From Panorpa germanica (Eukaryota > Arthropoda > Insecta > Mecoptera > Panorpidae), in NCBI GenBank assembly GCA_963678705.1, contig OY783221.1, positions 6,386,001 to 6,450,000 of the forward strand: DNA of 64,000 nucleotides, read 5' to 3'. Under the pieces are notes generated by a model. That model searched no databases. It was given only the letters and a program-made list of their open reading frames with translations, and had not been told where the DNA came from. Positions within the stretch are counted from its first letter, which is position 1; each line of letters starts with the position of its first letter. The position numbers were made by a program, and so were the translations under genes. This document shows, piece by piece, positions 24,980 through 37,205 of the stretch.

Positions 24980-26420
24980 AGAAGATAACACCGTTCATGA
25001 GATCTTGCAGTTCTATTTGTTTCAATAAATGACAAAATTTTCAATTTTGTTTTCACAGAATTTTTCAATATAAAAAACTATAAACAATATTTATGTTCAG
25101 TATTACAGTGGTTTCTATACTTTCACTGATTTTGTTTGTTTTTCAATTACATTAAAAAAAAAGTTTCTTTATTTTATAGCTTAGCACTGATAAATAACGC
25201 ATCAAATGAATCCCAACATTATCCACACGAAAATACGATTATTATTTGACTGAGATCTTCCCTTGCCAGTGCCAACAACCATTACCCGGTATCGTCCACC
25301 ACCCGCCGTATTACACCTGGGTATATGGGCTATACGGGCGGGCTATGTTCTATGGGCTATGGGCCAGGGTACGAGTATGGCATCTGCACTATTCCCCAAT
25401 GTACCCTTTATTCGTTTCGTTCCACGCTTCAACCAGAAAATAAACCAACCCCTTTGCTACCCTGTTACCAACACTTATCTCCTCTTTCATCCCACCCTTT
25501 CCCTTATTTCTGTTGGATCTGGAGGCGCCATTATCATTACTCTGAGCGTCCATTTATATCTACTGTACTATACTTATATACTATACTATACTCAGGGCAG
25601 AATTTGGGAGTTATATAAGGTAGTCTGTGTGGTCATCCATTAACGGGATATAAATATTTGAACATGTGTCTTATTATTTGATATTCTATGTGACAATTTA
25701 CATAGATTTGACACGCTAAAATGTCAATATATGACGAAAAATGATCTGGTAATCTAGAAAGCCATTTAAGAACGAAATTTTGTGTTTGCTGAGTTCAAGA
25801 AAGGTTACTGGAAAATGAAAATCATAATTGACGCTGAAAAGAATTTAAGATAGTTTGGAACAAATTGTTACTAGATATACTTAATTTTAAGATGATACTT
25901 CTTGCCCCTGGGTTAGATATAGTTAAAGTGAGACAAGGAAATCCTCATAGTGCAAGACCTAAAAGGAAATGAGCGGGAGTTGTTTTTGAGGCTAAGAGTA
26001 TGCAAGAGACGAGATGAAAAAGGAAAGAAAAAATGTAATGGTTAGGTACAAAAAGAGTTATGGATATGAAATGAAGAGAGAAAGGAGTTATGAAGGAAAA
26101 GTTTTAGAGAGGGCGAAGGACAAAGGAAGGAGTGAAATACGAAGAAGGTATAAACGAGGGTGAAAAGTTATAAAGAAGAATGTGAACAAGAAAATAAAAG
26201 AGAAGTAAGTGTAGCAGAAAAAGAAGTGAAGGATTAGAAAAAGATTCAGGAGAAAAGGAGAAACAGAAATGGAAAAAGAGAAACATCGGAACTATTTAGG
26301 TTAGTAACAGTAGAAGAAGGAAAAAGAGACGTGGAGAAGAACAATAGAATTTAAAAGTAGTAATTGTAGAAAGGAAGGAATGAGGTGAATGGTGAAGCAA
26401 GGGCATAAAGAAGTTAGAGT
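24980..26420. other. Compositionally distinct block: GC-richer island then purine-rich tract
   Basis: 25,246-25,560 is much richer in G+C than its surroundings and has open frames in more than one phase, with no recognisable domain. From about 25,990 to 26,410 the plus strand is strongly purine-biased (AAAGGA, GAAGAAG runs). No gene is supported in either. Confidence 0.55.
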
Positions 26421-29400
26421 CGATTCTGGCCTCTACTCTGTATAAAACATACTTTAAGTAATTTCCGTATTCTATGACTGTACTGTTATATAAGGATTGT
26501 CAAATAACAAAATTGTAGAAAAGAGTTATTCCCCAGTTCAACCACCTTCCCTCCCTCTTTTTCGCACCCGCAACATAATGAACTATGTTACAATAACTTG
26601 CACATATAAAAAATACATAGAAATTCGTACGATTTAATGTATAGAAAACAATAGGAACAATGCTAGCAGTTGGTCTAGATTTTATCGTATGAATTGTCGT
26701 GGCTTAGCATTGTAGTACAACAGATCGGGTGGTTTCTTCTACAAAGAGATATGCATCGCTGGTTTAGAACAATTAAGATTAATTTGCTGTGTACTTAATT
26801 ATAACAGTGTGAAAAGACTTTTACTTTCACAAATGGTTAACTTTTGCAATATTTTCTATTTCAGTACTAACTTTTTCTTGAATTTTAAAAATTAATAAAA
26901 GGATTGCTTTGGATATATCTAAACGACCAATATCCAAAAGAATGTTTTAAACCCTCAACTCTCATTATAACTTTACTCTCTCGGTTACATTTTTTACATA
27001 CATTGGTTTGTTGAATTAATGTGTGTGGGCTTGGCATTATGTGGAATATTCCCAAACGTCTTATTATCCTAACTACTCCGTAAGTTATAAAGTATTTTCA
27101 AGTAAAGGGTTTATCGCATTTTCAATAGAAAAAAACCAACGGGTGTTTTACTAAAGTATATCGTTATATTCCATCTCTTTCTAACTTATTGAAATCTATA
27201 CAAATATTTAAATCAGAAAATCATTGCAATATATTTTATATAGCAAAACGTTATAATGGACCATTTATTTTACGAAATAATATTCTATATTTTAAAGGAA
27301 ATCACTATGTTTTGGGGGCTATAAACCCCTATATATCAAGTAAATCAGTATTTTATGTTAAAAAAACTGATTTTATAGCACTCGTTTTCAGACTATTTTA
27401 TCGGATATTTATTGAAGAAATAAATACTTATTATTACTTTACGAGTAAACGGCAATTTGAACCTTTTCGGTGAGTTTTGTTTTATTTCTTTAAACTGTAA
27501 TTGTTTGCTGCTGCGATTTTATTGCTATTCCACGAGCATTAGCCAGCGCTGCATCAGCAGAGGTTATGGGATTATTTACTGGCGTTTGATTGCAACGTTT
27601 TAATAAATAATTTAACTTAGATAACATTTATTCTCTACTCTACTGATATTCAGTGCCGAATTTAGGTGTTGAAGGCCCACGACCTACTAAAATTATCCCC
27701 CTGTCCATCCACTCCGCCTAATATCGGACATTACACAAATTCAGTTGTAGGTGTTTATGAATTTAATGTTATAAATTATACCAAAGGTCAATTTGGGCAC
27801 CTAATCGATCCTATTTCATATACAAACTAACGCAAATCATTATATTGCTTTGATTTTTCTTATATTGATTAGAACCACGACAACTTTCTCGTTCATTTCT
27901 CCAATTTGCTTGTATATTTATGTTAAACATGTTATCTAAAGCCCTTAAGGGTTTCTCGTAGTAGTACTCGTACTCGTATATTCCCGAACATTCCTGCATA
28001 GCCATTTTAACGTTTGTTATTTTTGTGGAGATAACTCTACAATTTCCGTTAGACTCTTCCTTCCCGCATTTCCTGAACTCAATAACTGAATACGTTTAAC
28101 TTTCCCGGCGATGTGAAAATTGCATTGATACACCCAGGTAACTTAGTTACTCATTGCTATGTAAACAGGGGTGCATCTGTGAAATATTACGAAACTTTTT
28201 GTAAGTGAAGGCGGCTGCAAACTGAATACACGATTGTCTTTATCATTGTGGAAAGATATGCACATATGTGGATATGATCACACTGTATAAAAAGAGACAT
28301 TGCCTTGTAGTACTCAACCTGTCTAATAGAGTCTTTTTTTCAGTGTGTGCATACCCTTATATGTGTAAGATAATATCTCTTGCATTAAAGGTTAGGGACA
28401 GTGGCGTAGGTAGGTAACCAAAGGCCCCGGTGCAAAAAGAAACTGAGGAGTCTTGCGAACTATGGTCGTGATCGAACAGATATGATTTATATGAGCGAAA
28501 CATTTGACGAATCACTTTTAAAAGTGAACTATAATAATAATTAATAATAAAATTCAGGAAATGTACAGGAATATTTTTTTAAAAGTAATTCATAAAATGT
28601 TTGACTCATGTAAATCAGATCAATAAAACTAATTTAATCTCTTTATTTTAAATACCCATACTCGTATCTATAAGTTATAAATTGTATTGTAAATGTATTT
28701 TAAATGCTAATAACTTTTGAAAGTTGATGCACTCAAATAAATATTTAAAAAAAAGAATATAGTCGTGCGGTGCAAGTTTCTCATTCGCTAGATTGCTTAC
28801 ACTTCTTTTCTCAACACTTCTACTTCTCATATAGAAATTGTTTTGCAGTGCAAATTCACACTTGTTAGCTTACTACAATCTAATTAATTATTGTGTTACA
28901 TTTTCTATCTGCAAACATTTATTTAATTTTTAACATTTTCTTCCCGAATACATCACTGTGAATAAATGTATAAGTAACACAGATACATAATGAATTCGTG
29001 TTCCATTATATTTTACTCTATTCTATAAGGTAGTAGATATTCAAATGGTTGAAATTCTCAAGAACGTTATTTCCTTAGCGATGGATGCGATTTAATAGTG
29101 AACAAAATTACGAGTGCAAATAAAGTAGTTAAAACAGAAATAATTTCAATAGTGAAATTTTAGGTATGTATCTATATATGTAGTATAAATTTAAGCAAAC
29201 AATAAATTTATCTTTATTGCAAGAAGGAAAATAAGTTCATTTCAGAAGGTAAATTAATTTCAAAATTCTGTTTATTAAGAAATATGTTAAGTAATTTAAA
29301 AATTAATTAAAATGTAAATTGCATGATGAAAAGAACATTTAATAATATTTAACGAACACATGCGAGTAAATATGTTTTGCAACTTGTTCCAGGAATTATG

Positions 29401-32084
29401 GTATATTACAGAAAAATAATATTCATCATGAATACTGTAAAATTTAACTTGGATAAGCCAAAAGATAAAAGTAGTTCCTTAGAAATCTTTTCTTCTAAAA
29501 TTTGAGTAATTCAAAAAAAAAAGAAAGCATGATTCTATTTTTTGAAATATTTTTCGTAACCTTTCTAACGTATAGGGAAACTTTTATATATTTTGTTATA
29601 ACAACGGAAATTTAAGCAGCCTAAGTAGTTTAATATGTTTTGATTGGCGTGTTTTATTTAATTTAGAATATATACTTATAGAAATACTTGTCTAAATAAA
29701 GCAAAGTTTCATTTCCTTCTCTTCTCTCTTTAGAGACTTTCACAGCACACTCATTTCACGTTTTGCTAATCCAATGATTTCTGACTTTACAAATACACTT
29801 TGCTTAAATAAAATTTGACATTTCGTTTCATCCACGCATTTCGTTTCTGAAATAATATAATGTTCTAAATTACCTAAAGGAAATTTATTTCGTAACGACA
29901 AACATCTGCTCCATGTATTTATAGAAAGATGAAAGACCTAGAATTACAGCACGTTTCATTTAAATATTATTTATAATTTGTAAATAGTATTAAAGTATGT
30001 ATTTTATTATCAAAGCTCTTAAGAGCAATTATTTTATCATTTAAATCGCGTGGTTGTTTTTTAAATAGCAAAATAGCCATTGACGTGAGCGTTCACCCAA
30101 CTTAGAATTAAGACTGAGTGAGGAAAATTGACGGAAAATAAAGTTTTCGGAATATTTTTAGGTTGCTAGCTTCAATTTTTATGTTTCAGAACTCTATCTA
30201 CGAAAACAGCTTGTTTGCAATATCTCCATACTATCTCCATTTTATTTCCGAAGATAAAAATGATTTTTGACCCAATTTCCTACAATTCGTGTATAATGAT
30301 AGATGTTGATGCCTAAAAATTAGTAATGATTTAAATCTATTATAATGTTTTCTATATTTCTTAAACTCTTATTATTATCCATAAACATATTCTTACAACT
30401 TTATATAAGTTTGCTTACTAAATTTTTGCCAATTCATTCTGGATCAACTATGTCCCTAATCTAATAAAGACATTTTCTAAACATATTTGGAAATTCATCT
30501 GTTTTAAACAATTAACCAAGTAGTAAAATGAATGACTTAAAATAAAGGTTTTAGAATATAATAAGACTCTTTTTGTTATATTCCAAGATTTGCTTCACTG
30601 GGTTTAGTCACTAAGAGCAGATAACATTGAATCCAACTTTATGAGTTAAATGTTTGAACAATTTGTTGAAGTATGGCGTAGCTGTTATGGACTTAGTTTT
30701 TGATTAAACATTAAACTTACATATAGACCTACATTATGATAGTTAGTTACCAGTAGCGGCTGAGTTTAAGAGGTATAAAAATAGGGGCCCACCCTTTAAA
30801 ATAATAGAATTAACAGAATATTGGAAATGATGGTCCAATATGAGGCGGATTAGCCAATAGAACGGAGAAAAAAGAAAAAATATAGTAACTAGAATAAAAG
30901 ATTATAAATATAACGAAATAGATATCGAAATTTTCATAAGAGGATTATGATAAAAGGAGGGAGAGATAGAAAAATATATGAATGTAAAAGTTCAAAAATA
31001 CGATTTTATTTAATTTAATTTAAATAAGTAACCTTAGAAGGATTAAGAAATATCTCTTGCCCGGTAAATAGAGTTAGATAAATATAATGTATATTTAACA
31101 TAAAAAAGTTTACCTGTTACATAACATTATTTGGTTAATATAATGTAAGGTTACATAAGTAAATACACAAATTTACTTTTTCTGATGTTAATCAAATATT
31201 TATGCAATATTAGTAGTGACTATGTGACAAAATTGCGTTCAACTTGAGTAAATAATAAAATTTTAGGTAGAAAGTAGGTATTACGTTAAATAATATATGA
31301 GTAAATAAGTATTATTTTATGAATTTTATTTTGTGAAATAAAATGTATGGAAATCCGAAAAGCTTACACAATATACATATACACACATATTTATTTATTC
31401 TTTTTGTATTTCTAGATTATATTATTTTATTATACATAACTAATAACCAATTCAGGTTGATCTTCTCAAATAAATATTTTTTTAAATATATAAACTTTCA
31501 AATTTGTGTACTCTTGTTTTAAGAACAAGTTATGTATTATGAAAGAGAATCACTGTTAGAATTATTTCCGTTTTCATACACTAAATGTATTTTACAGAAA
31601 TATAAATAATAATTGTGTCAATTTATTTGAAATCTAAATACAACATAAGAAACACAACGACTAATGGACAAAGACTTTCACGTAAATCTTTAAATATAAT
31701 GGAAGAGAATAAACAAACGTAAAACCAACAAAAAGCTTATCTTCTAGCTGTCTCATTATTTCTAGTTTTCTTTAAAATTATTATTTACATTACATAATAT
31801 ATATACAAGCATAACACTCTAGTAAGTGGTACTTTTCTTTTAAAAGAATATTTTTGTATTATATTCTATAAAATAGAAGCTTCTTCTAAGATAGGAATAT
31901 TGTGTTGTAAAATATGAACAATTGTTTATAAATGCAGTAACATACAAAAGTAAATTGTGCTTGTAGAAAAACTTTTATGTACTTATTTTGTGTGAATTAC
32001 TTCCTAGGTTCACAGATATATTTTTGTCATACGTGGGGTTATAAATATTTTTATAATATTTTCATATATTCATATATTAAAATA
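26421..32084. other. Gene-free stretch
   Basis: AT-rich, stop-dense sequence. A CAGTGGCGTAGGTAGG hAT-like end at 28,399 has no visible partner. The 94-codon frame at 27,189-27,473 has low-complexity, AT-driven composition and no known domain. Confidence 0.5.
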
Positions 32085-32154
32085 TTTTTTTTCTTTTTTT
32101 CTAGGTAAGTGGTCTTCCAATTTAAGCATCCATGTAAATTCGTCTTTTGTGAGT
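32085..32154 (+). promoter_or_regulatory. Candidate recursive splice site (ratchet point) 1
   Basis: An almost pure pyrimidine run at 32085-32102 ends in CTAG, followed at once by GTAAGTG; the junction is 32104/32105. Acceptor and donor are fused with no exon between, as at insect ratchet points in long introns. A second donor, GTGAGT, begins at 32149 and would define a 44-nt recursive-splice exon (32105-32148). It lies in a gene-free region with no acceptable exon ORF. Function is inferred from the motif only. Confidence 0.6.
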
Positions 32155-32723
32155 ATTTTTATATCTTTTTAATTAGTGAAAAACCAATTGCAAATTATGT
32201 AATAAACGATATAGTTAGATTCGTATTGTTCAAAACTTAACCTTGCGTCAAAATATAGTGGAATGTATGTTTTTTTACAGTATTTATTTGGAAAGTCAAT
32301 GTCATTTACTGCAACGTGTGAAATTCTCATAAACAATATTTTGAAATGACGTTGACGGTCTGTGACGTGACGTGACGTTGGCGTTCTGTGAGAAGGGAAA
32401 GTCTACCTATAACTAACAACATTGCTAACATTACAGAAGTGATACTATCAAAGTGTTACCTGTTTTAATTTAAATTTATTTAATCAGAAATATTTCAGTT
32501 GATCTTGTTATTTATTTATTTCACAAAAACTAACCACTTTATTCTAAAGTGCAATTTCTAACGGAACGAAATGAGTATTATTGCAAAATGAACTTTATGT
32601 ATACCTGTCATAAGTATTCTACGTTGTGGGTGCACTCATAATCCTTTGATCTATAAGATTAATTTAATAATAATATTCGTTTCACTAAACATTATATCTC
32701 TGGATATTATATGTCACGGTTGT

Positions 32724-32765
32724 TATAGTTCAAATTATGAGAGTTCAGCAGTAACTCATGCTTAT
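32724..32765 (+). mobile_element. Diverged end of the TATAGTTCAAATTACGA element
   Basis: TATAGTTCAAATTATGAGAG then TTCAGCAGTAACTCATGCTT. It matches the outer end of the 62.75 kb copies over about 40 bp; no second end is evident. Confidence 0.5.
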
Positions 32766-32857
32766 GCTATACTAAACTATCTCTAGTTACTATATGGTCA
32801 ACTAGAGCAGTATTTTTATGGATGTTTCAAAAAGCGCTGTTATTTTAAATCAATAGA

Positions 32858-33014
32858 ATAACGCAATATTTCAGTCAAATTTGTCAGATATTGTGTTTTA
32901 TTATGAGTAACCTCAGAGTTTGTATTTTAGATTAAAATAAAAATATCGCAACTTTTCACAGAGATATTGCGTTTCCATCTATAAAATGACCGTTCTTGTT
33001 GAAATACCCTATAT
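32858..33014 (+). repeat. Unclassified dispersed repeat, copy 2
   Basis: Colinear match to 2816-3014. It begins TAACGCAATATTTCAG and ends TTGAAATACCCTATATTA. It lacks the doubled CTCTTGTTGAAA segment seen in copy 1. Confidence 0.65.
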
Positions 33015-35760
33015 TACATGCAGTTGTAGTAATTAAATACATTTTTTTTAGATACTTGCAAGTATATTTATATTAAAAACTTCACTTGCAAGATAATATA
33101 CACTTTTAATTTAATTAAATGAACAATTATTCATCTCTTACTCTAAGGCTCTCAAAAACTTAAATACAAATTTGTTTAAAACCAAAATATGAATTCTAAA
33201 AATATAAACTACTTAGAACCCTTCTTTATTGTATATAGTAATTAAAACAGTTGAAACGGCCTTGCACAAAATATTAATATACTTATAGGAGAGCTTTATA
33301 CTAAAAGCTTTACTTCTCATATACATATATGATTCCAACCAATTCATAATTGAGCTTTAAAGCTAACTCTGTACTACATTATCCGTATTAGTTAATCTAG
33401 GGTAATAATATATGAGCTTTTATAAAGCTCAATATGTGACTCATATAATCTGTATTATGTTTCAGAAAATATAGATATAAAATTTTGCATGTAAATGAAG
33501 TTTCTAATAAGAGCTTTTACTAGTCGAGGAGTACGTATTAAATCAACGACGAGCTTAACTGGTATTACGTATTATTGCTTTATTCGCTTATTTTATAATT
33601 TCAAATATTTATTTAATCCGGTTAAATAATTAATGAAAATATTGGGCAGTTGTATGCTGGTCTTTCCTACACGCTCCATTCTACCTCCAATTTCTCTTTA
33701 GAGCCTCTGAGTCGAAACTTTTGGGCAATGGTGATTTTCAGCATTACTCAAACTCAGTTAGCACTCTTGTACATCATTTATCTTTTAGATGTATTTGGTC
33801 CAGTGTGTTTTACTGTGATTTAATTAAACTGAGACCCTTTGTTTATAGGTACATATAGTTCTAGAGTATGTTTATTCAAGGTAGATTAATTAAAGTCATA
33901 TATTTTTGAATTACTTTTTTACATCTGTAGAATTTACAAGTGTGAATAGTTGCATATATTTCAGGCGTAAGTTTTTAAAATCTATAAGATATTCTCGAAT
34001 ATCTCGGATTATATTAAAACTAATCCTTCAATGTTATTTGTTGTACAGTATTGTAAAAGTAAATTACTTTAAAGCAAATAATTAATTTCCATAGCAACAA
34101 TAAAAGAGATTTATTTACAGGCATCATATATCTGTTTGTTTATTTCTATGAAAATATCTCTTAACGTTCTGCAGTGATATAAAAAACTTGGAAACTTTAA
34201 ATTGAAAAGTATTAATTATAATTTCACGTTGTGCAGGACGGGGTATATTATTTTTGAGGCATATCGCGTCCCGTGGTAACGTGGATCTCGTTATAGTTTC
34301 ATAATTTGTAGGTAACAAAGTCTAGACTTACTGAAGAAATACTGCTTTAAAGAATGGCGAGATAATTAAATTCTACTACAATAACACATTAAATTATGTA
34401 AAATGGTTTAATTAAATAAAACGGATGGGTGTAATGTATACGTATATAGACACTGCCAAAAATAATCTAATTAAAAAATGTGTCAATATTGTATTGTTAG
34501 AAAACGAAATTTGTAATAACGTCGCCATTAATTAATAAATAAAAATAGGCTACTGTTTTCAAAAAAAAGTATTTTATGTAAAAAAATTATTTATTTTTCT
34601 TAAGAGTTTTTGAATATCGAAAAAAATTAAAATCAATTTAGTAAAGTGTAAAGTCCGCAGATAATTCTATATACAGGGTGTCCCAAAATTCAACGATAAG
34701 CCGGCACCAGAAGGTGGCTCATGACTACACAAGAAAAAAAGAAGAAAAAAATTTTTATCTGTAATTTGATTCGTAGTTTGTTATTTGGATTCAAAACACA
34801 GAATGATGTTCTACTAAGAACACAGGCAATAATGTAAAAACTATTTCTTTACCGAGAAAGCATTAACCGCAAAATACAAATATCGGGTTACTCAGTTCTC
34901 AATATATTACTTACGTGAGTAAAAGAGACGACAATATAATTCTTGATTACCTACCTAAATGTAGTATATGTAACATCTATTGTTAATTTTCTGTTAAGAT
35001 AGTATTTTTTCTCATATATTATTAAGGTTCAGTGATCCAATAAATAAGGAAATACTTGCTGACAGGAACCGTACGGATTAAACTATATCTTATTCTTCTC
35101 TTCTTCATCTTCTTTTTCTTATCTCTATATTTATCTCATTCTCTTGTTATCTTCGAAAGGAAAACAATTCAACAAAATCAATTGATTGTTGAGAAAATTC
35201 TATACACAAAAGAGAGAGAGAAAGGTACGAGTAGGAGTAAAATGGGTACAGTAAATAATAAAGCTTGTACAAGCACAAACAACGGATGTATTAGGTTTAT
35301 CACTATGTAATATTTATCAGTTTAGAATGGTTATATACATACACTATTACAGGGGTTAAAAACCTATTTGAATATAGTTTTACTTCTTTTGATTATAAAA
35401 ATTTGTTAGTGATTCGTTAATATAAATCTACAATGTATAAGCATAATTCTTGAATGTATAAATACTACGCTAGAAGAGCATATCGTCATTACATATCGTC
35501 CACCTCATTAGTGAGACATCTACGAATATTGAGTTTTGAGATTACGACGGAAACATATTCAAGTTACAAGCATTGCAGCGGTATTCGAAAGTCTGCATCT
35601 GCAAAAAATCTGCATTATAATTTTTTTGGTTGAATTTATGAATTATCTGAGTATTAAATCAGATAGAAGGTTTAATTTTACATATAACTGCTTACGCAAC
35701 TCAAATTTCGAGTTTTGTTTAGAGATGTCTCATTAATGGCCTGTACGATCGATATAGCAT
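33015..35760. other. Gene-free stretch
   Basis: Holds a GAGCTTT/AAAGCTC cluster at about 33,285-33,560 and an isolated ACAGGGTGTCCCAAAA motif at 34,675. The latter resembles repeat ends in other insects but has no partner here. No gene. Confidence 0.5.
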
Positions 35761-36133
35761 TCTCTGCTATTTATATATATTTATATATCAAAATATCAAA
35801 TATTATTTACAGTTATTTCGAGGAACAATAAAATTTTAATATTATGTCTGCCGTAACAGGGTTAATTAAAATAAAAACTTATTATTCTTTGACTTGACTT
35901 GATTATTTTGACTACCAACGGCTAAAAAACATTACCACAGCACTGTATTTTACGTCATACAAATATGGCCGACCATTTCTAGGGCTAAAACTACAATTCA
36001 AATTTTTAATTGCTATATCTGCGTCAACATTTAGATATTTAATAAAATATACACGCCTATTAACATTCATTAAAATCAGTTTCAATCAACAATTGAAAAA
36101 TTGACCACTAAAAAATGAGGACTCAAGCCCATT
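35761..36133 (-). mobile_element. MITE family GGGCTTGTGTCCT, copy C (truncated and internally deleted)
   Basis: Antisense copy that retains the AATGGGCTTGAGTCCTCA end (at 36133) and runs to the internal ATATAGCAGAGA region. The segment between GTGCTGTG and TACGTCATA found in other copies is shortened, and everything beyond 35761 is absent. Confidence 0.82.
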
Positions 36134-37139
36134 ACTATCTTCATTTAAAATAAATTATTGTATGTAATATAATTAATTTTATTTTTTTATATTTCACAAG
36201 TTGAATACACAAGTTTAAAACCTTAAATTAACACTAAAACTCAGTGAGTGGGAATGGACTTTATTTTAGGTACGATTCCTCTGACTACGTATTCATATCT
36301 TACACCCTTAAAACAGGGGTTTATATAGTGGTATTGTCGTAGCTATATTCTCTGTTGTCTTACGTTACTAGATTATAATACAAGTAACCTAAAACAAACA
36401 AACAGATTCTGCTCGTAGTTTCATTGAAATTTAATAATAATAAAAGATATCAGATATGCTTTGTTAGGTGATTTATGTTTAGACGATGTAAAACAGGGGC
36501 CTGCATCAACGGTTCGCCGTTCGCTAGCGTACTCCGTTGTATTCTGGTATTGTGTATTATATTTATAAGATTATATTCTAAAATCTAGTAACATAGCCGT
36601 TGAAATCAAAGCTGATCTAATTAGAAACTTCGAACGGTTCTAAATATACTACTTGGAGTATTATTGCTAAAGTTTAATGCACTTTGTAACTGGAGATTTT
36701 CTACTAAGAGTATAATATAACGTCGTCACTGCAACCGAGATCGTTATGTCATTTACTGTTTAGTACGATGAAGCTGGATACGGATCGTGCCAATAGTTAT
36801 TATGTAAAGTTCTTTATTCTGTAATCGTGTAACAACCAATCTTACAATTGGCGGGAACCAATAGTATTGGCTAGTGAACCTAATTAGGTTCAGTGATATC
36901 TCACTACACTACAATCACTACAGTGAATTAAATAACTCTTGTGCAAAGTTATTAACGTATTGACAAATCTATATTAATAAAGCATTGTTTTTTAATTAGG
37001 AAAAAAATACCGTTTAGGCTAAGCAATGCAAGTGTTATTTGAATTCGGTATTTTTCACATTAAAAAGGAATGCTCTATCAACACATGGCATTTAGATACA
37101 TATTTTTAAAAGATTAGTATTCTTAAAAAACCATACGTA

Positions 37140-37205
37140 TTTGTCAATAGTGGCGCCATCTATATATCATTTTACGAGCTTATTGAGTCGTGTGCCTCAC
37201 TATTT
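37140..37205 (+). repeat. Unclassified dispersed repeat (AATAGTGGCGCCAT family), copy 3
   Basis: TCAATAGTGGCGCCATCTAT then CATTTTACGAGCTTATTGAG. Only the right part of the family is recognisable here. Confidence 0.5.

Noticed and set aside
28399..28440. hAT-like end CAGTGGCGTAGGTAGG, with similar ones at 5,443, 22,472, 30,753, 46,903, 47,011 and 59,247
   Set aside because: No matching opposite end or target duplication could be found by eye, so no element was annotated.
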